A DNA stretch of 64,000 nt from Giardia muris (lineage: Eukaryota > Fornicata > Diplomonadida > Hexamitidae): the NCBI GenBank assembly GCA_006247105.1, contig CM016927.1, forward strand, positions 1,116,001-1,180,000. The letters are read 5' to 3'. Numbering within the stretch: position 1 is the stretch's first letter; each line of letters opens with the position of its first letter. Shown piece by piece: positions 52,923-62,708 of this stretch. Made by a program: the position numbers and the translations under genes. Under the pieces are notes generated by a model. It saw only the letters and a list, made by a program, of their open reading frames with translations. It was not told the origin of the DNA and made no database searches.

Positions 52923-55439
52923 ATGTCTGTTACGGATTTGATGGAGGCGGCCGAGAGGGGGGACCTCGAGGACGTGAAAAGGAACCTCAATCAGGTCGGG
53001 ATGAAGGACGAAGATGGTTGGACGGCCCTAATGTTTGCCGCCTGGAAGGGTCACGCCAATTGCATATCCCTCCTCGAGAAGGAGATCGGGATGCAGGACA
53101 ACTGGGGATGGACTGCATTGATGAGGGCCGCCTTCAATGGCCAGGCAGACTGTGTTCGACTCCTCCTCTCAGAGGCGGGGAAGCAGACAACGAAGGAATA
53201 CAAGATTACCTTGAATGGCAATACATTCACCTTTCCCCCCGGAGCAACTGCTCTCATGCTCGCGACCTACTTTAACCACTCCGAGATCGTTGAGCTTCTC
53301 CTCCCCTACGAACGGGGAATGAAAGACTCTAAAGGCCACACTGCTCAATGGCATGCGAACAACAGTCCGAGGGAGGATGACTTCACCCAGGTCCGCAAGC
53401 TCCTGGAGAACGAGGGCACCAGTCGTCTTCCCCCACCACCGAGTCCCGAACTAATCAGATGCCAGGGATCCACCAGTTCGCCTATCGAGCATGAGTTGCT
53501 CAAAAAGGAACTCTCTCAGTCAAAAGATGAAGTCTCCTCTCTCAAGAATCAGCTCGCTGAGATGCAGAGCACAATACTCAAACAAGACAATAAGATTTTC
53601 CAATTACGTACAGAAAATACCTCTCTTCAGGAGCAACTCGCCTCCTCCAAGAATACACAAGAGGGAACAAGCGGAAATGTCTCCCAGATGAATCAGGAGA
53701 TCAACCTCCTAAAGCAGAAGCTCCAGAAGGCCAACGAAGAGACAAAGAAGGATCACGAGCTGAACGAGGCCCTGAACAAGAGGGCACAGGAGGCCGAGAA
53801 GAGCCTTGCCGAGGCGAGGGGAGAGAACGCTTCTCTCAAGAACCAGCTCACTGAGATGGAAAGCACAACACTCAAGCAGGACAACAAGATCTTCCACCTA
53901 CGCACAGAGAACACTTCTCTTCAGGAGCAGCCATCCTCCTCTAAGAAGGCGCAAGGAGAAGCAGAGGAGAGGCTCTCCCAGATGAATCAAGAGATATCCT
54001 CTCTCAAAGCCCAGCTCTCCAAGACCAACGAAGAGAATGACGCCCTCCACAAACAGTTCGAGGACAAGGAACGACAGGATAGGGCTCAGATCGATCAGCT
54101 AACTGCAGAAGTCTCCTCTCTCAAACAGCAGCTCGACAATGCTATCAATGAGTCCAAGAGGCATGCGAAGATGTGCGAGGACCTCCAGAAGTTATCTGAC
54201 CAGAACCGAGCCCTCATCAACGCCCTCACCACCGAGAAGGGGACCCTTCAGGAGCAGCTCTCCAAGACCACTGAGGACCTCAAAAGAGCACTTGCAGACC
54301 AGAAGGCCCGGATCCTCGTCCTCGAGAAGGAGGTTGCCCAATTGAGGACCGAGAGCCATGACATGAAAGACCTTCGGAGACGCCTCGAGGAGGTGGAGGA
54401 GGAGAAGAGGATCCTCCTCCAGAACCTCGCTGCCGTCGGGAGCAGGCTTCCCCCTGCACGGGAGGACAGCTCTCTCATCTCATCTGCCATCCAGGGAGAC
54501 CCCAACACACTCCGAAGGCACCTCGACCAGGCGGGACAGAAGGACTCCTCAGGCATGACGGCCCTGATGCACGCCGCCTCCCGAGGCCAGACCGAGGTCG
54601 TCCGCCTCCTCCGGCCCCTCGAGGCCCGCCTCCAGGACGGGAGGGGACGGACGGCCCTGATGCATGCAGTGGGGGGAGGACACGAGGAGTGCGCCGGCCT
54701 CCTCCTTCTGGAGAGGGACCTGAAGGACGGGGAGGGCAGGACGGCAGAGGACGTCGCCAACGGCCTTCCCAAAGAGATGCGAGATCGCATGCTTAGAGCT
54801 CTCAGAAAGCCCCTCGACCTACTATATCTTCCTCCCGAACTGGGGCCCCTCACTATCACAGGACTCGTCGGGAACGACAAGACCGGGATCGTCTACACGG
54901 CGTGCAACCGGAGCCATCGGAACTGCCTCCTGAGGGTCGTCCGGTACTCCAGCCTTCCCGAGAAGACACGACGCGCCATCGGAGAAGAGGTGAGGATCCT
55001 CCCGAGTCTTCGTCACGAGAACGTGCTCTCCTGCCTCGGAGTGGTGGACGACCCCCCTCAGCAGACGGCGTACTTCGTCTTCCCCTGGCACCCCAAGGTA
55101 CTCCTAGAGGAGATACGAGACCGCAGGGAGGCGGGCAGGCCCTTTGGGACTGACGAGCTCTGGAAGTGCATCCGTCAGATCGCGAACGGGATGCAGCACC
55201 TCCACGAGCACGACTGGTTCTGCAGGGGTCTCTCACCCGCAAGTATCTACCTCTCGAAGGACGGGAAGTGTGTCCTCGCACCCTTCGAGCTCGCCCAGCC
55301 ACTGAAGACTTCTTATTACGGCATGATGAAAGCTGCGGATAGCTCTAGTGATTGGATGACGTGGGAAAGATGGGATGTGAATAAGGTTTCATCTAAAGAT
55401 CAAGAGAACTCGTCTTTATTTAGGTTCGGGTCCGAATGA
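52923..55439 (+). CDS. Ankyrin-coiled coil-ankyrin-NEK pseudokinase
   Basis: An 838-residue multidomain protein. Residues 1-165 hold ankyrin repeats (DGWTALMFAAWKGH, WGWTALMRAAFNGQ); ~185-525 a long, internally repetitive coiled coil; ~540-615 a second ankyrin pair nearly identical to that of the kinase at 7557; ~632-838 a degenerate kinase domain. In the latter the glycine loop is VGNDKTG, the ATP-binding Lys of VAVK is lost (LLRVVRY), HRDLKPDN is replaced by CRGLSPAS and DFG by APFEL, and the C-lobe stops soon after. It is therefore a catalytically dead, C-terminally shortened NEK, a common type in Giardia, probably a scaffold. ATG follows TTCAAAA. Confidence 0.88.
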   Translation: MSVTDLMEAAERGDLEDVKRNLNQVGMKDEDGWTALMFAAWKGHANCISLLEKEIGMQDNWGWTALMRAAFNGQADCVRLLLSEAGKQTTKEYKITLNGNTFTFPPGATALMLATYFNHSEIVELLLPYERGMKDSKGHTAQWHANNSPREDDFTQVRKLLENEGTSRLPPPPSPELIRCQGSTSSPIEHELLKKELSQSKDEVSSLKNQLAEMQSTILKQDNKIFQLRTENTSLQEQLASSKNTQEGTSGNVSQMNQEINLLKQKLQKANEETKKDHELNEALNKRAQEAEKSLAEARGENASLKNQLTEMESTTLKQDNKIFHLRTENTSLQEQPSSSKKAQGEAEERLSQMNQEISSLKAQLSKTNEENDALHKQFEDKERQDRAQIDQLTAEVSSLKQQLDNAINESKRHAKMCEDLQKLSDQNRALINALTTEKGTLQEQLSKTTEDLKRALADQKARILVLEKEVAQLRTESHDMKDLRRRLEEVEEEKRILLQNLAAVGSRLPPAREDSSLISSAIQGDPNTLRRHLDQAGQKDSSGMTALMHAASRGQTEVVRLLRPLEARLQDGRGRTALMHAVGGGHEECAGLLLLERDLKDGEGRTAEDVANGLPKEMRDRMLRALRKPLDLLYLPPELGPLTITGLVGNDKTGIVYTACNRSHRNCLLRVVRYSSLPEKTRRAIGEEVRILPSLRHENVLSCLGVVDDPPQQTAYFVFPWHPKVLLEEIRDRREAGRPFGTDELWKCIRQIANGMQHLHEHDWFCRGLSPASIYLSKDGKCVLAPFELAQPLKTSYYGMMKAADSSSDWMTWERWDVNKVSSKDQENSSLFRFGSE
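54547..54747 (+). repeat. Ankyrin-pair block shared with 7549-7749
   Basis: Second copy of the 201-base ankyrin-pair block found in front of the active kinase at 7557. The few differences are mostly synonymous (for example GGCC/AGCT and CGG/CGA), pointing to recent copying or gene conversion between loci 47 kb apart. Confidence 0.85.
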
Positions 55440-55781
55440 TGTCACGAGGAGATGAATTTCGTCCCTACAAGTTTGTAGCGCGACGAATATTATTCCAGGG
55501 ATTCTCTTCTGTTATAGGGTCTTCATACTGATCAATTTCGAACTGGATAGCATCAATCTACGTGAAATATCATCGGCAAGCCGAGGGCTTTAATGCGTAG
55601 GACTCTTAGAGATGTTTTTGACTCGAATCTCAACGACGTCTTTACTATGAGATAAGAACAATCCTACATACGTTCTCCTGATGACATAGAGTATAGAGTA
55701 GGGTATGGATGCATCTAGCCATCATTTATCTTACCCCTTTCCTATGATATGAATTGACGTTCACGACGAGTCAATACGCCA
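55440..55781. other. Gene-free, A/T-rich stretch
   Basis: About 340 bases between two convergent genes. It is visibly richer in A/T than its surroundings, with no supported frame, RNA gene or repeat. Confidence 0.4.
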
Positions 55782-56195
55782 TCATTTAAACGCGCCATTA
55801 CCAAGATCGATAAAGTTCGAAAGGCGCAGTCTTCCCTTGAAGTTATCCCCATACTCTCCGGCTCGTGTTTGGTTATCAAGCTTGAAAGAGATGTCATAAA
55901 AGCGACCCGCCTTAGTCTTTTTAACCAAGCCCTTATCAAGGAAGAAACGAATGACCTTCTTATGTCCTCCAAAATCATCGATCTGTAAGTAGAAGCAAGC
56001 TACGCCATCACTTGCGTCGGAATGTTTGGCAATGCTGACCACACCCGTTGATATGGCCTCCTTACAAACCTCTTCGACGAATGCACGATCCGTCCAGAAG
56101 TACATCCACTTCCCACTCTTATCAGGGTCATGAGGAGGAATATTAGGCACGGTGTAGAAGACCCATCCACGAGACTTCAATACTTTCACCTCCAT
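55782..56195 (-). CDS. Small protein of bacterial appearance, possible lateral transfer
   Basis: A 137-residue soluble protein. It opens with VKVLKSRGWVFYTVPNIPP, then GKWMYFWTD, a short helix, SIAKHSDASDGVACFYLQID, a helix with KKVIRFFLDKGL, and FKLDNQTRAGEYG near the C-terminus. This compact arrangement resembles, from memory, uncharacterised small proteins of gut bacteria; I cannot name the family and claim no function. The gene is more A/T-rich than most neighbours. No strong A/T initiator precedes the ATG at 56195. It sits between two ankyrin genes of the accessory island. Confidence 0.65.
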   Translation of the reverse strand: MEVKVLKSRGWVFYTVPNIPPHDPDKSGKWMYFWTDRAFVEEVCKEAISTGVVSIAKHSDASDGVACFYLQIDDFGGHKKVIRFFLDKGLVKKTKAGRFYDISFKLDNQTRAGEYGDNFKGRLRLSNFIDLGNGAFK

Positions 56196-56277
56196 GACTA
56201 ACGTGCTTGATTGACTTCTCGTTCTAGAGTTATTTTCGTATCGATTTGAGAAAGAAATCCTCTTGCTTATTCAGTGG

Positions 56278-56931
56278 TCAGAATGCGTTGAGACCTTGCA
56301 ATTGATAATTGGGATAGTCCTCTCCCCATTGGGACTTGGAGAAAGAGAGATGTGCAATACTCCTGTAGATAGCTTTACCCAATGAGTCCTCATCTTCAAG
56401 AAGCTCACAGACTTGAGGGAAGTCGCATTTCTTCCAGGGACTGTTATTTGCATACCATTGAGCCATACGACCCTCGGAATCCTTCAATCCCCGTTCATAA
56501 GGGAGAAGGAGTTGGACGATCTCATGGTGATTCCAATAAGCCGCAATCATGAGCGCAGTCATTCCAGGGGGGAAATCATTACATTCTTGTGTAGACTGTT
56601 TCCCTACTTCGGATAGGAGAAGCCTAACACAGTCTGTATGACCGAGCAGGGCGGCAAACATCAATGCGGTCCATCCATCATTAGTCTGCATCCCCATCTC
56701 CTTCGCAAGAAGAGATATGCATTCTATTTGATCATTGTACGCAGCCCTCATCAATGCGGTCCAACCACCTTCATCTTGTATCCCGATCTCCCCCTCGAGG
56801 AAGGGGATGTATTCAACGTGCCCACTACACGCAGCCTTCATTAGCGCTGTCTCCCCATACTCATCCTTCTTTCCGACCTCATTGAGATCGTCTTTCACGT
56901 TCTTGATGTCGCCTCTTTCATCCCTCTTCAT
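56278..56931 (-). CDS. Ankyrin-repeat protein whose usual ATG is ATA
   Basis: The 217 residues from ATG 56931 hold about five ankyrin repeats (GETALMKAACSGH, GGWTALMRAAYNDQ, DGWTALMFAALLGH, GMTALMIAAYWNH). By comparison with the three related genes in this island, the original start should be six codons upstream, after a CCAAAAAG initiator. That codon (56949-56947) reads ATA, followed by TCC TTC ACT GCA TTG, in place of ATG TCC GTT ACA GCT CTG. Translation must therefore begin at the internal ATG at 56931, at a near-cognate codon, or not at all. There is no coiled coil, kinase or RING domain. Confidence 0.8.
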   Translation of the reverse strand: MKRDERGDIKNVKDDLNEVGKKDEYGETALMKAACSGHVEYIPFLEGEIGIQDEGGWTALMRAAYNDQIECISLLAKEMGMQTNDGWTALMFAALLGHTDCVRLLLSEVGKQSTQECNDFPPGMTALMIAAYWNHHEIVQLLLPYERGLKDSEGRMAQWYANNSPWKKCDFPQVCELLEDEDSLGKAIYRSIAHLSFSKSQWGEDYPNYQLQGLNAF

Positions 56932-56949
56932 CAATGCAGTGAAGGATAT

Positions 56950-57618
56950 CTTTTTGGTGATTCAGATGCCGATTCATCTTACTAATCAATCAGGGAGTCT
57001 CCTTCTCCACCCGTTTGAGTTAGACTCATGTCGAGTCCCGAAGTGAGGCGGAGGCCCGACGATTAGGGTCAGAATGAGTTGACTGCATCTTCCGTTCGGT
57101 GGGTGGCGATTTGGAGACGCTCTTCCGCCGATTGAAGGGCGTTCTGAGCGAGCAGCTGAACTCCCAATACTGAAGAAGAAGAGGCCGCCCGATTTCCTTC
57201 AGGTCCACGTGGATCTGCACGGGGATAACGGTGCGCCTCGTTCCTAGGAATTATTGTAGTGTGCGGCAATACTCAGAATACAAGATTTGGTGCCCTCTAC
57301 TCGATTGAGGCCCAAATCAATGCAGTGTTGAGTCGATCCAATGGACTATGAGGTAAGTACACGTTGACACTGTAAGCTGAAGCAGAGGTGGACTCGATAT
57401 GTGCTACTAAGAGGGAAAATACACTCCAGAACTATCATTGGGTTAGGAGGATCACCATCTCTTTCACCTATCAAATACATATGCAATGGCCAATATGGTT
57501 CTTGTACCTATAGTATGAAAAGAAGATGAGTAAGGCTTGAAGCTGAGGGCGCACAACGATCACAATACCAGTGTGTTCACATAGCTCACTGGGTCATCTC
57601 TAGGTCGTGCCCCTACCC
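56950..57618. other. Gene-free stretch
   Basis: About 670 bases. Minus-strand frames of 64-66 codons around 57030-57270 have no initiator or recognisable motif and I do not call them. The stretch separates the accessory island from the 1688-residue coiled-coil gene. Confidence 0.4.
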
Positions 57619-60600
57619 CTACTTGCTCATGATCGCAGAGATATCCTCGTCGCTTAGAGCGTTGAGAAGGAGTAGCCGATCCGCCTCCTCAAGGACAAGG
57701 CCACTCCCCATGTTATCCGGTTCCCTTAAATGCAGCCAGTAATCCCGTGCAGCGGGATCATCCGCATACGCCAAGCCTTGCAACAGCGGTTGCAAGGAAG
57801 GTGACAGTGGCCTCCGAGGAGGTATTCCCATTGCTCCCGCCGAATTTGGACGTGGTGAACGAGTAGACGTCTTAGACCCTATCTTCTTCTGGCTCCCGTA
57901 CGTCCCCGCAGACGAAGGTCGTGGGGGAGAGAACTGGAGGGTTCCAAGGTCGGACGAAGTCATCCTTGGTGAGGTCTGTGTCGCACTCCGAGGCCGTACC
58001 TGCCGTAAGCTTCGGAGCTCCGCGCTAAGTATCTTGATACGTGACTTGGCCACAGCCAACTCTCGAGCCATATCCTTATCCGCATTGGTATTGCGCTCAC
58101 TATTCTTCCGCATCGTCTGTTGTATCTCAATCTCGCGCTTTATGCGTAGGAGTTCGCTATTCAGCCCCTTGACCTTACTCTGCAAGCGCTTATTCGCCTC
58201 CACCACCTCATCCAGGTTCTTCTGAGCTTGTTTGAGCCTGGCATCCTTCCTCGAGACGGAACGTAAGCAGTCCTCCTTGAAGGCAGCTTGTGCTTTATCC
58301 AACTCGAGTGCTAAAACGATGTCTCGCTTCTGGAGCTCTTCTACTTGCTTGGCGTACTTCGTATTTGCGAGTCGTTCATCTCGTAGTTGTCTTTCAAGAG
58401 CCAAGAAGCTTTCTGTCTTGGCGTCAAGCGCCTTCTCGGCGAGCCGGAGCATGTTCCGAGCCTCAAGAAGCTCCTCATCGCTACGTTGAAGTTGAATTTG
58501 AAGGTTCGAAACTGCCATCTTCTCGGCGGCCAACTCCTCCCGAAGGGCGGCACACTGGGTGCAATGGGTTTCTTCCATATGGTCCATAGAGACCACAGCG
58601 CGAGTTCCAGACTGGCGAATGACCTTCATGTATGGTGAGGCGTCAAGGTCCGACATGACGTCGGCTATCTCATTCGGTACAAGGGTAGGATGAGTACTAT
58701 CCAGTATGGGAGGGGTGCTTGGAATGATGAAGGGAGGCTCGGGGTCCGGAAGTGCAACATCAGGAGGCATGGACCGTGTCCCCCCAAAGCTTGTGGCTGA
58801 TGTGTACGTCTGTAGCTCGTGCCGGAGGCCCTCATAGACGGGTCGCTCGATGACGTCATAGTGGTACAAATCCGTCTGCGTCCCCGAATACATCGAGCTC
58901 ACAAGGAGAGTTTGGGCCCCTACAGTTCTAGTGGTCTTCTCTATCCGCAATGAGGTATCCAACTGCGAGGTCTCCGTCTGCTGACTCTTTGACACGTGAG
59001 AAAGCGAGCTACGTTCTGCTAGCTGTAATTGGGCTGCATGAAGCTCCTGTTGCAGTGTTTTGATCTTTGTTCGCATGGCATCATGGATCTTCGAAATATT
59101 CATCCCGCTTGACCTCGATAGAGCCAATTCGCTAAGAGATAAGGCCGAACCCCGATCCTTTTCGGTCCCATCCGAGTCATTAGAGAGCATGAGATAGACT
59201 CCACTCCCTTTCACCGGCTCACGGGTTGGGCGAATCGTTAATTGCGTGTACTGTGATTGGGCATTATCGGACGGAGAGTTGGTAGCTTTCCGCTTCAAAG
59301 CTCCAATGCCCTCTTCAAGCAGGTGTACCTTTCCTCCAAATCTTTCCAACCTCTCGGAAATGTTATCTATCAACTCGAAGACACGTCGTCCACAAGTCAA
59401 GGTCTCATCTCCAACGGGAGATGCTGTCTGTGGTTGCTGCTGGTATGCAGCAATGGAAGCTAACATATCGTTCGAAAACGCCTCGATGGCTGCTCTTGAG
59501 CTCTCTGTAAGGCCGGTATAAACGTGATATAGCTTCTGTAACCGGGCCTTCATTTCCTGGAGCTCCGCCTTCTTCCCTTGCATTTGGGATAGCTCCGCCT
59601 TCTGCGTGCTCATTTGCTCGACTAGATGCATGTTGCTCTGGGTCAAGGACCGGAACTCCTTCTCGAGTCGTTCAACCTCCTCGCTGTCCAGAAGAGAGCA
59701 TTGGACCTCTCGTGCGGTCCGTTCTGTCACCCGTGAGGACGTCAACTCCGTCAGCTCCTGCGCTAGCCTCTTGTTGTCCGCAGTCAGCGCGTTGATCTTT
59801 GACAATAGAGCCTGCCGCTCCGTTCTGAAGGAGTGAAGTGTCCGTTCATAGACGCTACGGATGTTCGATAAGGAGGCGCGCACCTTGTCCTTCTTGCAGC
59901 AGATAAAGCGGACTGCGGCGAGCTTCATGTTTGTCCGAGTGATCTCATGCCAGACCCTGTCAGAGAGCTCGGTATTCATCTGCTCCAACGTCTCAATCCG
60001 CCGCTCACAAGCCGCGACAAGCCGCTTGCTCGAGATGAGGACGAGCATGCTATTTGGAGCACCAACCGTCGAGATGCTCTCTCCAAGCACCTCCGTGAGG
60101 TTCTGCTTCGGTCCTTGTGGATCTGCGTGGCAAGAAATCAGTAGTTCTCCAATTACATCGCATAGTGAAGAGACACGGCTTTTTAGTGCAATTATCCGCG
60201 TCTTTGCCGCTTTCAGCTCCGCACGTGCATCATCTCCACGGCTCTGTGAGAAGGCTTTGGAATCATTGAGACACGCCTGCAGCTCCGTACAAAGCCGATC
60301 ACTGGTCTTTATAAGGACCGTCCCTCCAGAGCCTATTGCTTGAGCCGTCGTCGATAGCTGCCTAGCTTGCTCGACGGCCGGAAGGTGTGGTCCAGTCCCG
60401 GTAGGCTTAGATAGGTTGACAATTCCTAAGGTCCCCAAACGTCGCGCATACTCAGCTGGCGTCTCTGACTCCAAAATGGTGGCGAGACGCATACAGATTT
60501 GGTAGTCGGCCTCATCATGGAGAAACATTTCCGTGCATTTCTTAAGTAGCTCAAACCCAGCCGCGACGGCCTGCTCACCACACTCAGAAGCAGACCTCCT

Positions 60601-62685
60601 GGTTACATGATTGGTATCCAACAAGTTCTGCTTGAGGATCAAATCGTTCTCTTCATTAAAGAGACGTAAGGACTCCTCAAGCTCCTTGCAACGGAGCCCA
60701 TGTCCTTTCGTCAACATCGACGAGTAAGCACGAACAAGGGACTCGGCGACAAGGCAGCGAGCGTGTAAGCCTTCCGGGATCTCATCTTCCTGTAATGCTG
60801 TCAGATCCTGGATATTCAGCCGTTGGTGGGAGTCCACCTGCTTCTGGAGCAGCTCAATACGGTATGTCGCCTCATCAAGCCGCTCAGCCAAGGAAATAGC
60901 GCGGTTGCGAGTAGCGGAGAGGGTTGAAATTAGGTTAGAGAGGTCTGCACGGGAGGACGTTACAATTGGGACCTCTGTGACGCGCCCCATTCTGTACTTC
61001 GTTATTGCAAGTTCATAGAGGCGTCTATAGCGCACAGCTGCAAGGTAAAAGAACTCCACTGCCTGCTTGGTGTCTGTAGCGTTCTTCCAGATTGTTGCGA
61101 GATGTGCCCCGTCTTCGGCGAGTACTGATCGAGAACTCATCTGGTGCGTTGTGAAATCCCTTCGTCCGGAGCGTGAGGTGGTACTAGATGCGCTACTATA
61201 TGCCTGGTCCTGTTCCAGCACGATATCACGGATATCCTCGCAAAGTTTCTGGTTAGTGGCACGAAGACGAACGAGTTCGGCTTCCAGGTCACCTTGCCGC
61301 ATCATAGCCTGTTGGCACCGGATCTCCCAAAGCGAGTCTGGGATTGTGATGGGTGCAAGAGATAGTAGGGCCTTGCAGCTCGTATACACGCTCGTACCTT
61401 CCGGATCCGACAGAGGCCCAGGTGGAGGAGGCGTCCGTAGGTTCTGGACGGCGGCCATCAAGGAGGGGTCGGGGGCGAAAAGGCCATTGGCTCGGCACTC
61501 ATGAATCATTCTATCGAGGTTATCCTGGTCGAAAATGTTCGCCGTCGCGATGTCGGTGACCCCGACATCTGTAACTCCTAGGCAGACTTTTAGCCTATAA
61601 ATCTCCCGCAGCTTACCAAGGAGGACTCGTTTGAGCTCAAGGATCGTGTCGGCCTCATCCGTATTGTCGACCTGGACGAGCTTTGGTGTAGACCCGACCG
61701 AGATGGTCTGTGTTGACGTACTCACAGGCTTGTGATGGATTTGTTCCTTACTGATGTCATTGCTATCACTCTCATCGCTCGGAGAAGCGGAGAACACTTC
61801 GAGGTCGCCGGACGAGATGTTGTGCAAAATAGGTACGGCTCCCATTTGGCGACCACGGTTCTTTAGAACCTGTTCGGAGCGCTCAATTACGCCCTCACGC
61901 TCCTCCACAACCTCGACGTTGCGTGAAAAGCGGACCGATTTTTCGAGAGGGGTATCAGTCCCAACCGAGACAGAGTTGTGAACTAGCCGCTGTAGCTGCT
62001 CCACTGTACGCTCCTGAGTACGTTCTCTATTCTCACGAAGCGACTTCTCCTCAAGGTCAAGTACAAGAGCATCCAGTTCTGCGATTCTCTTATCCTTCAT
62101 GACAAGGGCAGCCCTATAATTGTCACGCTCTGTCAGCACGCGCTCGCACTTCTCCATGATCGCCGCAGCTTGAAGCTCAAGAGTCTCCATCGTTTGCATG
62201 TTCTTTTTCAGCTCCTGTGCCGTCTGTTTGCTCTTTTCAAGCTCCTGCTTCAAAGTCTCAATCTCTATATCCTTCCTTTGTAATGCCTCAGTGCTCATCC
62301 TTTCGGACATGGACCGGTCCTCCTCCAGCTGTAGGCGCAAGCGGGTCAGTTCTCTATCGCGTTCCAGAAGTGCGGAGGCACTGTATTGGACCTCCTTTGT
62401 GCGTTCTGCGAGCTGTTCTTGCGTTGTAGTCACCGCCTCGCGCGCTTCTTGGAGATGCTTCTCTAGGGAGGCCACCTGTTGGTGCATCTCCTCCTCAAAG
62501 GCGTTCCGCGCGCGCGTCTCATCAAGAGAGCGCTCTCCAAGTTCTGTGATGCGTAATGTGCAGGCGACGAAGTCCTTACCCCGTAACAAATCAATGCAGT
62601 CTCGGTAGGGCTTCGGAATGGCCTTGATCCGCACCCCAACGTCGTCGGCGACGCCCTCGACGATTGGGCCCAAGTCTTGATACAT
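57619..62685 (-). CDS. Giant coiled-coil protein (1688 residues)
   Basis: Function unknown. Long heptad arrays run over about 65-235 (LQEAREAVTTTQEQLAERTK), ~880-1110, ~1220-1250 and ~1410-1590; between them are Ser/Thr-rich linkers and a mid-protein helical region. A Cys pair (THCTQCAAL) sits near residue 1375, and the C-terminal ~100 residues are basic and Ser/Pro-rich. The composition resembles Giardia basal-body, flagellar or ventral-disc scaffold proteins. ATG at 62685 is preceded by CTTTAAAAAGAC, a good initiator, and faces the pseudokinase gene across 23 bases. Confidence 0.85.
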   Translation of the reverse strand: MYQDLGPIVEGVADDVGVRIKAIPKPYRDCIDLLRGKDFVACTLRITELGERSLDETRARNAFEEEMHQQVASLEKHLQEAREAVTTTQEQLAERTKEVQYSASALLERDRELTRLRLQLEEDRSMSERMSTEALQRKDIEIETLKQELEKSKQTAQELKKNMQTMETLELQAAAIMEKCERVLTERDNYRAALVMKDKRIAELDALVLDLEEKSLRENRERTQERTVEQLQRLVHNSVSVGTDTPLEKSVRFSRNVEVVEEREGVIERSEQVLKNRGRQMGAVPILHNISSGDLEVFSASPSDESDSNDISKEQIHHKPVSTSTQTISVGSTPKLVQVDNTDEADTILELKRVLLGKLREIYRLKVCLGVTDVGVTDIATANIFDQDNLDRMIHECRANGLFAPDPSLMAAVQNLRTPPPPGPLSDPEGTSVYTSCKALLSLAPITIPDSLWEIRCQQAMMRQGDLEAELVRLRATNQKLCEDIRDIVLEQDQAYSSASSTTSRSGRRDFTTHQMSSRSVLAEDGAHLATIWKNATDTKQAVEFFYLAAVRYRRLYELAITKYRMGRVTEVPIVTSSRADLSNLISTLSATRNRAISLAERLDEATYRIELLQKQVDSHQRLNIQDLTALQEDEIPEGLHARCLVAESLVRAYSSMLTKGHGLRCKELEESLRLFNEENDLILKQNLLDTNHVTRRSASECGEQAVAAGFELLKKCTEMFLHDEADYQICMRLATILESETPAEYARRLGTLGIVNLSKPTGTGPHLPAVEQARQLSTTAQAIGSGGTVLIKTSDRLCTELQACLNDSKAFSQSRGDDARAELKAAKTRIIALKSRVSSLCDVIGELLISCHADPQGPKQNLTEVLGESISTVGAPNSMLVLISSKRLVAACERRIETLEQMNTELSDRVWHEITRTNMKLAAVRFICCKKDKVRASLSNIRSVYERTLHSFRTERQALLSKINALTADNKRLAQELTELTSSRVTERTAREVQCSLLDSEEVERLEKEFRSLTQSNMHLVEQMSTQKAELSQMQGKKAELQEMKARLQKLYHVYTGLTESSRAAIEAFSNDMLASIAAYQQQPQTASPVGDETLTCGRRVFELIDNISERLERFGGKVHLLEEGIGALKRKATNSPSDNAQSQYTQLTIRPTREPVKGSGVYLMLSNDSDGTEKDRGSALSLSELALSRSSGMNISKIHDAMRTKIKTLQQELHAAQLQLAERSSLSHVSKSQQTETSQLDTSLRIEKTTRTVGAQTLLVSSMYSGTQTDLYHYDVIERPVYEGLRHELQTYTSATSFGGTRSMPPDVALPDPEPPFIIPSTPPILDSTHPTLVPNEIADVMSDLDASPYMKVIRQSGTRAVVSMDHMEETHCTQCAALREELAAEKMAVSNLQIQLQRSDEELLEARNMLRLAEKALDAKTESFLALERQLRDERLANTKYAKQVEELQKRDIVLALELDKAQAAFKEDCLRSVSRKDARLKQAQKNLDEVVEANKRLQSKVKGLNSELLRIKREIEIQQTMRKNSERNTNADKDMARELAVAKSRIKILSAELRSLRQVRPRSATQTSPRMTSSDLGTLQFSPPRPSSAGTYGSQKKIGSKTSTRSPRPNSAGAMGIPPRRPLSPSLQPLLQGLAYADDPAARDYWLHLREPDNMGSGLVLEEADRLLLLNALSDEDISAIMSK

Positions 62686-62708
62686 GTCTTTTTAAAGATT
62701 CAGTGTCC
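62686..62708. promoter_or_regulatory. 23-base divergent promoter
   Basis: The 23 bases between the divergent starts at 62685 (minus) and 62709 (plus) contain TTTTTAAAGATT, an A/T-rich core readable in both directions. Confidence 0.5.

Noticed and set aside
57026..57269. Minus-strand frames of about 64 and 66 codons in the gap after the ankyrin gene
   Set aside because: They overlap each other, have no initiator, no motif and no homologue in the window.
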